DNA from: Prolixibacter sp. SD074
Lineage (GTDB): Bacteria; Bacteroidota; Bacteroidia; Bacteroidales; Prolixibacteraceae
Length of the DNA: 64,000 bases
Assembly: GCF_009617895.1 (NCBI RefSeq)
Contig: NZ_BLAW01000001.1
Coordinates: 1,045,001-1,109,000 of the forward strand
Direction: 5' to 3'
Below, piece by piece: positions 25,666 through 34,435 of the stretch. A program made the position numbers and the translations under genes. How positions within the stretch are numbered: position 1 is the first letter of the stretch; each line of letters starts with the position of its first letter. The notes under the pieces are model-generated. The model was not told the DNA's origin. It saw only the letters and a list, made by a program, of their open reading frames with translations, and searched no databases.

Positions 25666-26340
25666 CTATAAAACTTTTGGCAGGTTATCCATAAAATACC
25701 GCGTGTCCTTCACCTCATATTCTTCCGGCGCTTTCTTCCAGTCCATATCGATGCGGACAACCGGGGAAGACAGGAATGCACCAATATCGTTTTTCGAGAG
25801 TGTAACCGAACCGTTATAATACGATATGTTATAATCGTTGAAAAAGTGCTCCTTGAAATCGGGATTGTACTGAAATTTCAACGCCTGACCGTTCGCCAAC
25901 ACAAATGTCACGTCTTTCACATCTTTCATGAAACCGAAGTAGCGATTGGCATCCCCAACGGCAGCAGCCCATTCCAGGCGAATGGATATCACTCCTTTTT
26001 CGTTGGCACACTCGGCGCTACAACGCATCCGGCCATTTGCGTCGCCAAAGAAACGGGCCAGTCGCGGACTGGAAACATCGATAATTTGCACCTTCAAAGT
26101 CGAGTCGGCCCGGCTCGAATCGATCTTCATTGACCAGGAAGCGGGTGCCGGTGTGACAGCAGTCTGTGACTGAGCCTTCGGAAGCGTATCTTTTGTGAGT
26201 TGTCCTTCATCGTACTTCCATGTACCGTCAGAAAACAGCAGGACCTTATTCCCGGAAGCTGTTGTTGCCCTGATTTGAGCCGAAACCTTACCCCCCACCA
26301 GTAACATCAACAGGAACGCAATAACGTAAAATATTCTCAT
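25666..26340 (-). CDS. Exported hypothetical protein
   Basis: A 224-residue protein with a clear signal peptide (residues 1-21, ending VSA-Q) and an N-terminal mature segment TTASGNKVLLFSDGTWKYDE (about 26-45), a phrase common in small Bacteroidota exported proteins with an SH3-like start. A low-complexity linker follows and then a beta-rich domain from about residue 65 with a cysteine pair-like MRCSAEC. I recognise no function. It may be periplasmic or surface exposed. It is 59 bp downstream of the group II decarboxylase gene. Confidence 0.7.
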   Translation of the reverse strand: MRIFYVIAFLLMLLVGGKVSAQIRATTASGNKVLLFSDGTWKYDEGQLTKDTLPKAQSQTAVTPAPASWSMKIDSSRADSTLKVQIIDVSSPRLARFFGDANGRMRCSAECANEKGVISIRLEWAAAVGDANRYFGFMKDVKDVTFVLANGQALKFQYNPDFKEHFFNDYNISYYNGSVTLSKNDIGAFLSSPVVRIDMDWKKAPEEYEVKDTRYFMDNLPKVL

Positions 26341-26399
26341 GGCATTATTTTCGGTCTAAATTACAAATTTTATCTGCTTGTGCTTCTGCAAAAAGCAGA

Positions 26400-27638
26400 T
26401 TACTTACCGGCCAGGTGAGCTTGCAAATCCTCGACAAACGGCATAAGGTGATCGACCGTGACATGCTCCATCACCACAATTTTGTACCATTTCGGTTTAC
26501 TATGACTATCGGGAACCAGTCCGTATTTTTCAACCAACGCGGTTGGAATACTGGCCGCGCGCATGGCCACCAGGTTCGATGATGGATTTCGGTAAAAAGG
26601 CACGTGGAGTTCTTCCAGTTGGTTGCAGAGCCATTCGGTGCGATAATTCAGAATATGAACCTTCTCGAACCAGCCATGTGGCCCGTAGGTTTGCAAAATC
26701 ATCCAAACAGCAATGGCATTGGCGCCCGAGCGGCTTCCAATGATGGTAGTGTCCATTCCCTGCACATACTGCGCTTCTTCCGTGGCAGCATACTTCATCC
26801 AGCCTTTCCTGATAAGAAAAATACCGGTACCAAACGGAGCCTGTACCATTTTGTGTGCATCCAGCGTAAACGAAGTAATTTCCGGGTTCAGGAAGGTCAG
26901 ATCTTCATCGGTGGTACTAAACGGATAAACAAACCCGCCGTACGCGCCGTCGATGTGAATTTTATACTCCACACCTGCCTTTTTCAATGCAGCAACATAG
27001 GTCTCTACCCGGTCAACCGAGCCAAACATGGTGGTCATCATATTCGAAACCACGATGAAACACCGGATACCAGATGCCTTTGCATCTTCCAGTTTTTGGT
27101 CCAAGATTTCCGCCTGAATTTCACGGGCCGTATCATCTACCGGAACGGAAATCACCGGAAGGTTCATAATATTTCCGGCTTTGGGCATGGAATAATGGGA
27201 ATCGGCCGAGCAAAGAATAGCTATTTCGTTGTTTTTTGCCCCGCTTTCGCGAATGAAAAAATTGCGGTAAATCCAGATAGCCTGCATATTCGCTTCCGTT
27301 CCACCCGACGCTACATAACCGTCGTGCGCATCCGGTTTGCCTTTCAGGATATCTTCCGCTACCAGGGCAATCAGTTCCCGTTCAACCTGCTGCGTTCCGG
27401 CAAAAAATTGCTCCGAATCACCCAGCGTATGACACCCGATGTGGTTCGGGTTGCGGACCATGGCCGATAGAAACGGCGCATCTTTCAGGTATGTCGCATC
27501 CTGGTTAAACACATTCTCGTCGAGGTGCGAAGCCGGAATGCCCAGCGTGGTTCTTTCTTTATAGTTGATATTCCGGTTCAAAGCGCCAAATACCCGCTCT
27601 CTGATTTCGTCTCCGGTTAACTTTCTCCAATAACGCAT
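26400..27638 (-). CDS. Group II PLP-dependent amino-acid decarboxylase-like protein
   Basis: A 412-residue PLP enzyme of the glutamate/tyrosine/aspartate decarboxylase fold. It has the GGTEANMQAIW segment near 105-115, the PLP-stacking HYSMPKA near 148, the Asp pairing in HIDGAYGG (about 223-230) and the Schiff-base lysine in LDAHKMVQAPFG (about 262). A MfnA-like archaeal or tyrosine decarboxylase activity is possible; the substrate amino acid cannot be assigned. The frame is open 15 codons upstream, but the ATG at 27638 gives the family-like MRYWRKLT. It is cytosolic. Confidence 0.85.
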   Translation of the reverse strand: MRYWRKLTGDEIRERVFGALNRNINYKERTTLGIPASHLDENVFNQDATYLKDAPFLSAMVRNPNHIGCHTLGDSEQFFAGTQQVERELIALVAEDILKGKPDAHDGYVASGGTEANMQAIWIYRNFFIRESGAKNNEIAILCSADSHYSMPKAGNIMNLPVISVPVDDTAREIQAEILDQKLEDAKASGIRCFIVVSNMMTTMFGSVDRVETYVAALKKAGVEYKIHIDGAYGGFVYPFSTTDEDLTFLNPEITSFTLDAHKMVQAPFGTGIFLIRKGWMKYAATEEAQYVQGMDTTIIGSRSGANAIAVWMILQTYGPHGWFEKVHILNYRTEWLCNQLEELHVPFYRNPSSNLVAMRAASIPTALVEKYGLVPDSHSKPKWYKIVVMEHVTVDHLMPFVEDLQAHLAGK

Positions 27639-27749
27639 AGTCCAATTTTTATCCGGCCCAAAGATAAACAAGCAAACAGTCAAAGCATGTGATGAATGTC
27701 AGAACTCCCTCCGGGCGAACATTGCGGTGGTTTCTATATTTCATCCGAC

Positions 27750-28175
27750 TTATCGTGTAAAAACCACCTCCATAATCAATTCATAACCTCCGTCAACGGC
27801 AGGGTACTGCATCTTCAGCACCACTTTGTCCGGGCCTTCTTTGATAAAGGTTTGCACCAGCAGCGTGTTGTGCCAGTTCATGGCCAGGGTATCATCATCG
27901 AGGAACTCACAGGATGCATCCAGGAAATTACCCGAGTTTTCGAACCACCAGTAGCGGTAAATCTCCGTTTTTTCGTCCCAGGCAAAAATTCCCCTGGCCT
28001 CACCGCCCGAAACAGTGGCATAATCGAAAACCACGTAGCGGCTGTTCATCTCCCTGGTGAATTTACCCACGCCGGTGTCGGTTCCGGCCGAGCTCAGGCT
28101 GCTTTCCGGAATGGTGTAAGCCAGGTTCCATTCTCCCAGTAAAAAGTTAAAACGGTTCATCATTCGTGCAGGCAT
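27750..28175 (-). CDS. DUF1579-like hypothetical protein
   Basis: A 141-residue cytosolic protein with the family start RFNFLLGEWNLAY (about residues 8-20) and a beta-barrel pattern with ARGIFAWDEKTEIYRYWWFE (about 61-80), like DUF1579 and lipocalin-type small barrels. It probably binds a small hydrophobic or unknown ligand. It reads toward the group II decarboxylase gene with a 111-bp gap. No catalytic residues are evident. Confidence 0.65.
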   Translation of the reverse strand: MPARMMNRFNFLLGEWNLAYTIPESSLSSAGTDTGVGKFTREMNSRYVVFDYATVSGGEARGIFAWDEKTEIYRYWWFENSGNFLDASCEFLDDDTLAMNWHNTLLVQTFIKEGPDKVVLKMQYPAVDGGYELIMEVVFTR

Positions 28176-28198
28176 ATGGGGTAATATTTTAATTAAAT

Positions 28199-28368
28199 AA
28201 TTCCTCGTAATTTGCCACGGGGATAGTCAACTTTCAGAATTTTATTTATTTAAGACCGTCGTTAACGGATATTCAAGTTAGGCAATTTCAGGCCATTCTC
28301 CTTACTTCGGATGTCAATAAACAAATTTATTGAAACGAACTATCCCCGAGGCAGAGCCTCGAGGAATT
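28199..28368. repeat. Inverted-repeat element between genes
   Basis: The 29-bp stretch at 28199-28227 (AATTCCTCG ... CGGGGATAGT) and the reverse complement of 28339-28368 share nine bases at the outer end and ten at the inner end, with a variable middle. About 110 bp lie between, with nothing coding. The right arm itself holds GAGGC-AGA-GCCTC. It looks like a MITE or REP-type unit. Confidence 0.4.
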
Positions 28369-28535
28369 CTTTGATTAAACATCATTAAAAGACAAAAAAC
28401 CGGGACACGCGGTAACTGGCGTGTTCACGTACGGGTGGCGATGTGATTTCGTCATTACAACTGTTCGTTACCATCCTCACCCGGTTCATCCTTCCGGGAA
28501 AAACCTCTGCCCGGCCGTCCGTCACTTTCATTGTT

Positions 28536-28745
28536 CTCATCACCGGGTCTGTTGAACGGCCTGCCGGGTTCTCTGCATTCATCGTTGAGTTCTCTGCATC
28601 GGTCACACAGTAGTTCGTACGCTGTTCGGAGTAGTTTTCTTTGACCGCTGAGTTCTCTGCAAAGATTGCGGAGTAGTTTGCATGATTCCAAACTGACATT
28701 GAGGCAGTCCGCGGGTCCATTGCATGAATCGCGGAGTAGTTTGCA
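28536..28745 (-). repeat. Ten imperfect 21-bp tandem repeats
   Basis: On the minus strand ten 21-base units follow one another without spacing, for example TGCAAACTACTCCGCAATCT(T), TGCAGAGAACTCAGCGGTCA(A) and TGCAGAGAACTCAACGATGA(A). Two frames stay open across them: one gives heptads such as NLCRELS and DRCRELN, the other heptads such as ANYSAIF and AENSAVK. No start codon with good context is seen for the first frame. The region could be a decayed or short repeat protein (28385-28777 in the second frame, 130 residues) or a non-coding satellite. Confidence 0.55.
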
Positions 28746-28804
28746 CGACCTCGGTTCATCTCTGCACCAGTAAACACGGGTATTTACGCACCCAAATCAT
28801 CCAT

Positions 28805-29365
28805 TTAGATGGTCCACAACAAGCCAATGTAGGAGCTCGTAATGCTTGTGTTCGTTAAACTTTGTCCCAGGGAAAAGAGCAGGTGTGTTTTCGGACTGAA
28901 ATTCACCGAACCTCCCAAATCAAAACCTGTCGTCGATTGACTGTCGACCGTATCGGCCGATTGGAAATACAGTTCTCGGCCCATGGTCACAACATTGGAG
29001 AAATCATATTGCATTTCCCATCCGGCGAAAAGTGAATTCTCATTGTTCTTGCCCGGATTAATCAGGTAACCAACTCCTCCGTATGTGGTCACTTTATTCC
29101 ACGATTTCTGGGCCCACACCGGAATAAACGTTTTTACTTTCCCATCGCTAAATGCATTGTTCTTGATGGTAGGAACCTCTACAATCGGGAAAACGCCAAT
29201 TTGCGGGCGGTTTTTGGTTTCCTTCAGGAAGCAATATTTCACCCCCAGTTCCGTGTCTGCATATCCAAATTGTGCCGGCTGGTGCGGAGTGGTTGCGTAA
29301 TTTAACGGAACCAGCAAATGAACCTGCATTCCGGGAACGATACCGTAATTAACTTCAAAATACAA
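28805..29365 (-). pseudogene. Outer-membrane channel-like protein, N-terminal part missing
   Basis: About 186 residues of alternating beta strands resembling the MetA-pathway/transporter type of Bacteroidota barrel proteins, ending in the C-terminal aromatic/hydrophobic motif SSYIGLLWTI. Landmarks are EVNYGIVPGMQVHLLVPLNY and ADTELGVKYCF. The open frame begins with TTG and has no signal peptide; family members start about 80-100 residues earlier. Upstream bases contain stops and no matching strand pattern. It is probably a truncated relic. The 29366-29751 interval holds no gene: it has the palindrome CTAGTT-CC-AACTAG at 29443 and a direct repeat TTATAACAT at 29549 and 29562. Confidence 0.55.
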
Positions 29366-29751
29366 GTGCTGATGACGTACCTCTTAACTTTTCCTTTCAT
29401 AATGCTCATTTATCAATTATACCCAAAGTCAGGTGCGCTTATCTAGTTCCAACTAGCGGAAACCGATTAAAATCAAGTTAATTTCACTTTAATCTTCTTC
29501 AGCGTCTTCATTTTACTCTTCAGGAAAAAGACCTGACTGTCCGGCATATTATAACATCCCGTTATAACATATAACAATTGACGATTTGCTTTCCTGACCT
29601 TCAAGCCTTTATTTTGCCTGTGAATTCAAAAGGAAATGCATTTCGTTCCGGGAATTTGGCAATAACCGCTAACCAACCTCCTGCTAAATCATCCTGCTAA
29701 TTAATCGGTCATCTGAAGATGGCTCATGTTTAATTTATTAAATTCGAAAAG

Positions 29752-30102
29752 ATGAACAGACGAATGACTCAAGGAATAAAAGAGGTGGCTCCCGCTGAAG
29801 CGTATAAAAAAATAAAAACCGGAGCCGTGTTGCTGGATGTGCGGGAGATACAGGAACTTGAAGAGGAAGCCTACGACGTGGAAGATTTATTGCATATTCC
29901 GTTAAGTGAATTTGTCAACCGGATCAGCGAAATTCCCCGCGATAAAGAGGTCATTGTTGGCTGCCACAGTGGCATAAGGAGTTTTCAGGTAACGACCTAT
30001 CTAACAGAACAGGGATACAATAATGTCATTAACCTGATGTATGGTATCGACAATTGGGTAGATTGCGGGTTTCCGGTTAAGGTCCGGAAAACGACAAAAT
30101 GA
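29752..30102 (+). CDS. Rhodanese-domain protein
   Basis: A 116-residue single-domain rhodanese. It has VLLDVREIQELEEEA (about 26-40) and the active-site loop VGCHSGIRS with Cys near residue 72, the residue that would carry a persulfide sulfur. It is cytosolic. An in-frame ATG four codons later is an alternative start. It lies 50 bp before a TauE/SafE transporter on the same strand, a common sulfur-handling pair, and about 3 kb from the Qmo/TusA operon. The sulfur donor is unknown. Confidence 0.88.
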   Translation: MNRRMTQGIKEVAPAEAYKKIKTGAVLLDVREIQELEEEAYDVEDLLHIPLSEFVNRISEIPRDKEVIVGCHSGIRSFQVTTYLTEQGYNNVINLMYGIDNWVDCGFPVKVRKTTK

Positions 30103-30152
30103 ACTGGTAACCCTGATGGCTTAACAACATCAATTGATTAACCACATAAACC

Positions 30153-30923
30153 ATGATTTTAGCGTACCTCTATGCCCTTCTTAGCGGATTATTATCGGGC
30201 GGTGCTTTGGGAATGACCGGAGGCGGTGGTTCCATACTGGCTGTGCCGTTGTTGGTATATTTGGTTGGTCAGGATGTTCACCTGGCCATCGGGACTTCAC
30301 TAATTGCAGTGGGTGTCACTTCATTGATTTCTTCGGTGAGTTACATGCGACAGTCTTTGGTAAAATTTCGCATTGCCTTCCTGATGGCCGCACCGGGACT
30401 CGTCAGTACGTACCTGGGCGCACTGCTCAACAAACAATTCAAAGGGCCGGTATTGCTGCTCTTCTTCGCCCTCCTGATGATTTTCATCGGTTACCTGATG
30501 ACCCGGAAGAAAAAAAGCCAAACGGACGAATCCGCTGAACCGGGAAGAATCAACTACACCCGGATTATCGTGCTGGGTTTCCTCACCGGATTTGCCAGCG
30601 GTTTTTTCGGCGTGGGCGGCGGCTTTCTCCTGGTACCTGCACTATTTCTGGGCGCACACCTCAAAATGAAAGAAGCCATTGCCACTTCCCTCTTCATCAT
30701 TTTCCTGTTTGGCAGTTTTGGTTTGGCCAGCTACCTCATTCAGGGACGCGAAGTTAACCTGACGATAAGCGCGATATTTGTTATTGGAGGTTCGCTGGGC
30801 GGAATCATCGGCGCCTGGTACGCCAAACGCCTCAATCAGGCCCGGCTGCGTTACATCTTTTCCATTTTCATTATCCTTATCGGGATAGGAATTTTCGCTC
30901 AAAATCTGTTGGAACTGGTATAA
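30153..30923 (+). CDS. TauE/SafE family membrane exporter
   Basis: A 256-residue protein with about eight membrane spans, the glycine-rich start GALGMTGGGGSILAVPLLVY and its repeat FASGFFGVGGGFLLVPALFLG, which mark the two homologous halves of the TauE/SafE family. Members move sulfite, sulfoacetate or other small anions across the inner membrane. The adjacent rhodanese suggests sulfite or a related sulfur oxyanion. A basic loop with RKKKSQTDES near residues 113-122 faces the cytoplasm. Confidence 0.88.
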   Translation: MILAYLYALLSGLLSGGALGMTGGGGSILAVPLLVYLVGQDVHLAIGTSLIAVGVTSLISSVSYMRQSLVKFRIAFLMAAPGLVSTYLGALLNKQFKGPVLLLFFALLMIFIGYLMTRKKKSQTDESAEPGRINYTRIIVLGFLTGFASGFFGVGGGFLLVPALFLGAHLKMKEAIATSLFIIFLFGSFGLASYLIQGREVNLTISAIFVIGGSLGGIIGAWYAKRLNQARLRYIFSIFIILIGIGIFAQNLLELV

Positions 30924-31020
30924 TCCGGTTTCGCGGAATCAACATCTGTCCCATTTTCCCCCGTTGCCATTCTGTGCTTTGCCCGAAAAGTCTTATTTTG
31001 ACGGGCAAAACTAACGGCCT

Positions 31021-32040
31021 TTGGAACACTCACTCATCGTCAGGCGCGGAGAAGAAACGGTTTTTACCAGTAACGGACACTGGCTCCATCCGCTGTTCGA
31101 ACTCGAAGACTATCTGAAAGGGGAAAACATACCACCTTCGAAACTTTTCGTGCACGATAAAATTGCGGGAAAGGCAGCAGCCTGTCTAATGGTTCGTTTG
31201 GGAATCACCCGCTGTCGCGTGGAATTGCTCAGCGAACGGGCTATCCCGGTTTTCAGGGCACACGGTGTTGAATTTTCCTACGGCGAATTGGTGGAACATA
31301 TTCAGTGCCGTACCGAAGACCTGATTACCGATGCCATGAGCATCGACGATGCTTACCTTTTTCTGCGAAAGCGTGCCGGACGTGTCCAGGGTTTACCCGT
31401 AAAAATTGAGAACCTTACGGTCGATATCGGACGAAAAAGCATTCTCGAAGACCTCGGCCTGGAACTGGGACGCGGCGAACAGTTAGTGATTCACGGGGCC
31501 AACGGTACCGGCAAAACCACACTGCTGCGGACCATTCTCGGTTTTGTTCAACCCGTTCAGGGAACCATCCGCATTGGAGACATCAATGTTGGAAGCAATG
31601 AGTGGCGACAAAAGCGGAACATGGTGGGCTATGTGCATCAGGAGAATGTGAAAAATACCTTCCCGATTTCCGCCGAAGAGGTAGCAGCCATCGGACTTAG
31701 CGAACGTAAACTTTCTTCAAAAGAAATTACTTACCGGGTGGAAGCAGCCATGCGGCGAACCGGCAGTCTTCATTTAGCCAAGCAATCCTACCACAGTTTG
31801 TCCGGCGGCGAAAAACAACGAGTCTCTCTTGCTCGCTGTCTTTGTCAAAATGCGCGTGTGCTGCTCTTTGATGAACCGACGTCATTTCTCGATTCGGGCG
31901 GAAAGGAAGATTTATTGGAATTGTTAAATGAACTGAGTTCCACCGAAGCGCCAACCATGATTCTGGTTTCTCACGAAACCGCCTGGCTCGATCAGCTGAA
32001 CTGGCCGCGGAAAGAGCTTAAAGGAGGACAGTTATGTTAG
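31021..32040 (+). CDS. DUF1893 domain fused to metal-type ABC ATPase
   Basis: A 339-residue fusion. Residues 1-120 form a DUF1893-like domain (LIVRRGEETVFTSNGHWLHPL, DKIAGKAAACLMVRLG); residues 127-339 form an ABC ATPase with Walker A GANGTGKTT (about 159-167), signature LSGGEKQRVSLARCL, Walker B VLLFDEPTS and the switch His in LVSHET. The start codon is TTG. The ATPase part resembles zinc/manganese (ZnuC-type) importers and overlaps the permease gene by seven bases. The DUF1893 part may sense or regulate. Its presence in front of the ATPase is unusual. Confidence 0.8.
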   Translation: MEHSLIVRRGEETVFTSNGHWLHPLFELEDYLKGENIPPSKLFVHDKIAGKAAACLMVRLGITRCRVELLSERAIPVFRAHGVEFSYGELVEHIQCRTEDLITDAMSIDDAYLFLRKRAGRVQGLPVKIENLTVDIGRKSILEDLGLELGRGEQLVIHGANGTGKTTLLRTILGFVQPVQGTIRIGDINVGSNEWRQKRNMVGYVHQENVKNTFPISAEEVAAIGLSERKLSSKEITYRVEAAMRRTGSLHLAKQSYHSLSGGEKQRVSLARCLCQNARVLLFDEPTSFLDSGGKEDLLELLNELSSTEAPTMILVSHETAWLDQLNWPRKELKGGQLC

Positions 32041-32687
32041 AGATACTCTCCCTCGCTCCCATCCTGAAAGGTCTGCTGGTACTGGCTTTAGCCGGATTCA
32101 CCTTCCCGGTAACAGGCGTTTACCTGCTGCGCATGAACCTGCTCCCATTGCGATTCATGTTGATGCATGGCGCCATTCTGGGAGGTGCTATCGCGCTGGC
32201 CATGCAATATAACCCGTTCTGGACCACGATGCTGGTCAACCTGCTGATGGTGCTGCTGATGACCAAAACCTCACGCTCCAAGCAGGTCGACACGGGGCAA
32301 ATCAGCATGTTCATGATGGTCATCTCCATTTCGCTGGCCTTTATCTTCATCTATAAATTCAATGTTCCCGCACAGGATACACTTTCATTGTTGTGGGGCA
32401 GCCTGTTCGCCCTCAGCTGGCACGAGGTAATCGGCGTCATGGCCTTTTCAGGCCTTTTACTGGCTTTTCAGTTCCGTTACCGGAGAAAGCTCCGGGCGGT
32501 GTTTTTCGACCGCGAAATCGCCTTTTCTTCGGGTGTTAACGAGGAACGCCTGTACTACGCAATCATCCTGCTGACAGCCATTACCGTAGCTGCCGCCATG
32601 AAACTCATCGGCGCACTGTTACTTGACGCATTGCTACTCTTGCCGGCTCTTATCGCTTCGTTACATGCGAAAAGGATTACATGTTGA
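32034..32687 (+). CDS. Metal ABC permease (ABC-3 family), C-terminus lost
   Basis: A 217-residue membrane protein with about six spans and the family-typical DTLSLLWGSLFALSWHE region, ending LHAKRITC-stop. ABC-3 permeases (ZnuB-like) are usually 260-280 residues, and the last two spans are missing here. The reading frame ends where the frame of a periplasmic metal-binding protein begins, so a deletion probably joined the two genes. The transporter is likely non-functional unless the short form still works. Confidence 0.7.
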   Translation: MLEILSLAPILKGLLVLALAGFTFPVTGVYLLRMNLLPLRFMLMHGAILGGAIALAMQYNPFWTTMLVNLLMVLLMTKTSRSKQVDTGQISMFMMVISISLAFIFIYKFNVPAQDTLSLLWGSLFALSWHEVIGVMAFSGLLLAFQFRYRRKLRAVFFDREIAFSSGVNEERLYYAIILLTAITVAAAMKLIGALLLDALLLLPALIASLHAKRITC

Positions 32688-33168
32688 TGAGGGCAAAATG
32701 TTGCAAATCGATACTCGCTATGATATACCGACCATTCGGAAATCCATCATGAAAATTGCCGAAAGGCTCGGAACAACAGAACAAGCGGAAACCAATATCC
32801 GGCAGATTGCAACAGTTATTAACCAGGCAAAGGAGACACTAATGGAAGATGGGATACTAAACATGCCGGTGTTAGTTCACTTCTTTCAAAAACCTATGGC
32901 CAAAGAGCTTGGCTTGCAGGTCGCCGGTGTTTTTGGTCCGGCCCCACCCGAAGCCCGTCAAATCGCTGACATGGCTAAAACCCATGCTGTGTTAATCATT
33001 GACAACGCACACAACCCGGTAGGAAAACCGTTGAAGGAAGTGCTCCCTGATGCCCAACTGGTCTCGTTGCTTAATTTTCCGGGTACACATCAGACCAAGA
33101 CCCTCCTGGATGTAATTCGGTACAATGTGCAGCAATTAACCCGGGCTTCTTGCATTGTAACAAAGTAG
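32680..33168 (+). pseudogene. C-terminal part of a metal-binding ABC protein (ZnuA-like)
   Basis: In the +1-shifted frame from about 32680 the text codes for about 160 residues of a cluster A-1 solute-binding protein: TRYDIPTIRKSIMKIAERLG, LVHFFQKPMAKELGL, VFGPAPPEA, IIDNAHNPVGK and NFPGTHQTKTLLDVI. The signal peptide and N-terminal lobe are absent. An ATG at 32698 would give a 156-residue peptide, without export signal. The junction with the truncated permease suggests a deletion that removed the end of one gene and the start of the next. Confidence 0.65.
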
Positions 33169-33307
33169 ACGGTTTCGCCAGGCAATAAAATAGCCCGCCA
33201 GTTTCCAGCCTTGCCAAAACGCAATAATACCCCAGGAAAAATCCAGCTTCGGACCTGAGAAACAGGCGGAAGCCGGATTATGAGCATTGATTGATTGAGA
33301 GAAATAT

Positions 33308-34429
33308 CTATTTTCTGTTTCGGGCCAGAAAATACAGTGCAATTGGTCGATACACCGCATGTGCAAATTTGGAAAAGGCAAACAAAATAACCAGTTCCAT
33401 GGAAATGATGGTATGCACCATAAATATTACCTGGTCCAACGTTTCGTTCAAATTAAACGAAACAGCTACTTCCATCCAAAATCCAGTCAGACCGGCAAGC
33501 CATAGAAAAACAAGGAATAACCAATCTGCCAGTTTTGTAGTCTCATATGTTTTGGTTGGTTTCGTAAGACGATAAAACATGGCCATCGAAGTTCCGTAGA
33601 TCAGGGGCAGTCCGGAAACGGTACCCAGAATACGGGAAGGTAACCAAATAGCAGTTGCGGGATCCTTAAACAGGAAGTCGAGAATGGTAGCTACCAGCAA
33701 GCCGATAAAGCCCCACATGATAGACCAGTGGACAAACCACGGACGAACCAGGTTGGGTTTGGTACTCCAGTATTCACCTTCGTCGGTTGAACACTTTTGG
33801 TAACGTCCCATTGTTCCCACCTCAGTTAATACCTCGCCAATTGATTGGATAATTGGTTTTTTGGTTTTACTTGCGTTGTCCGCATTCTGTTTTCGGTTCA
33901 GACTGCGGCCCATGCTTACAATTCCCAAGAGAGCTGTTAATCCCGTAAAAGAAAAGGCAATCAGGCCCATCAGGTGAATAACGGCATAAGGCATCCAGCT
34001 GAAAATCCAGCGGGAAACAATGAATTCCGGTTTCAGCGTCATCAGGAAAAAACCGAGTATCGTAGCCAAAACAAGGGTCAGCAAGATGGAGAAAGGATTG
34101 CTTTTAAAAATGAGCCTTGTAATGCCGGAAGGCTCGTAATGTGCAATGGCGTAGCGACGCAAACCAGCCATTAATTCGCCCGGATCGGCCTGGCGCGGAC
34201 AGGTTGTAGAACAATCACCACAGTGATAACACATCCAGAGTTCTTTGCTGCTCAGAATTTCTTCCTTCATTCCCAGCATACTGTAGCGAATCATCATTCT
34301 TGGAAAACTGGCATTCTCTTCCGTCAGGTTACAAACGGCTGTACAATTACCACAGTTGTAGCAGGCGCTGAAATCGACCGCCCCGTACTTTGCTATATCT
34401 TTTGCCAGCTTAGGATCTACCTTTGACAT
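33308..34429 (-). CDS. qmoC: QmoC-like membrane subunit (HdrC fused to cytochrome b-type)
   Basis: A 373-residue protein. Residues 17-87 carry two [4Fe-4S] cysteine sets (CYNCGNCTAVC and CYHCGDCSTTC), as in HdrC. Then about five membrane spans hold histidines typical of NarI/HdrE-type b hemes (VIHLMG, WFVHWSIM, IFMVHTII and FAHAVY). This matches QmoC, which passes electrons between the quinone pool and the HdrA-like QmoA/B partners. It is the last gene of an eight-gene minus-strand operon and lies 7 bp after the small upstream gene. Confidence 0.85.
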   Translation of the reverse strand: MSKVDPKLAKDIAKYGAVDFSACYNCGNCTAVCNLTEENASFPRMMIRYSMLGMKEEILSSKELWMCYHCGDCSTTCPRQADPGELMAGLRRYAIAHYEPSGITRLIFKSNPFSILLTLVLATILGFFLMTLKPEFIVSRWIFSWMPYAVIHLMGLIAFSFTGLTALLGIVSMGRSLNRKQNADNASKTKKPIIQSIGEVLTEVGTMGRYQKCSTDEGEYWSTKPNLVRPWFVHWSIMWGFIGLLVATILDFLFKDPATAIWLPSRILGTVSGLPLIYGTSMAMFYRLTKPTKTYETTKLADWLFLVFLWLAGLTGFWMEVAVSFNLNETLDQVIFMVHTIISMELVILFAFSKFAHAVYRPIALYFLARNRK

Positions 34430-34435
34430 AACTGT

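Noticed and set aside
26604-27470. 288-residue plus-strand frame over the group II decarboxylase gene
   Set aside because: Antisense of a highly conserved PLP enzyme; no signal, domain or regulatory element supports it.
28385-28777. A normal protein gene of 130 residues in the repeat region
   Set aside because: Starts with a poor codon and consists mostly of drifting 21-bp units; treated as a repeat array with uncertain coding status.
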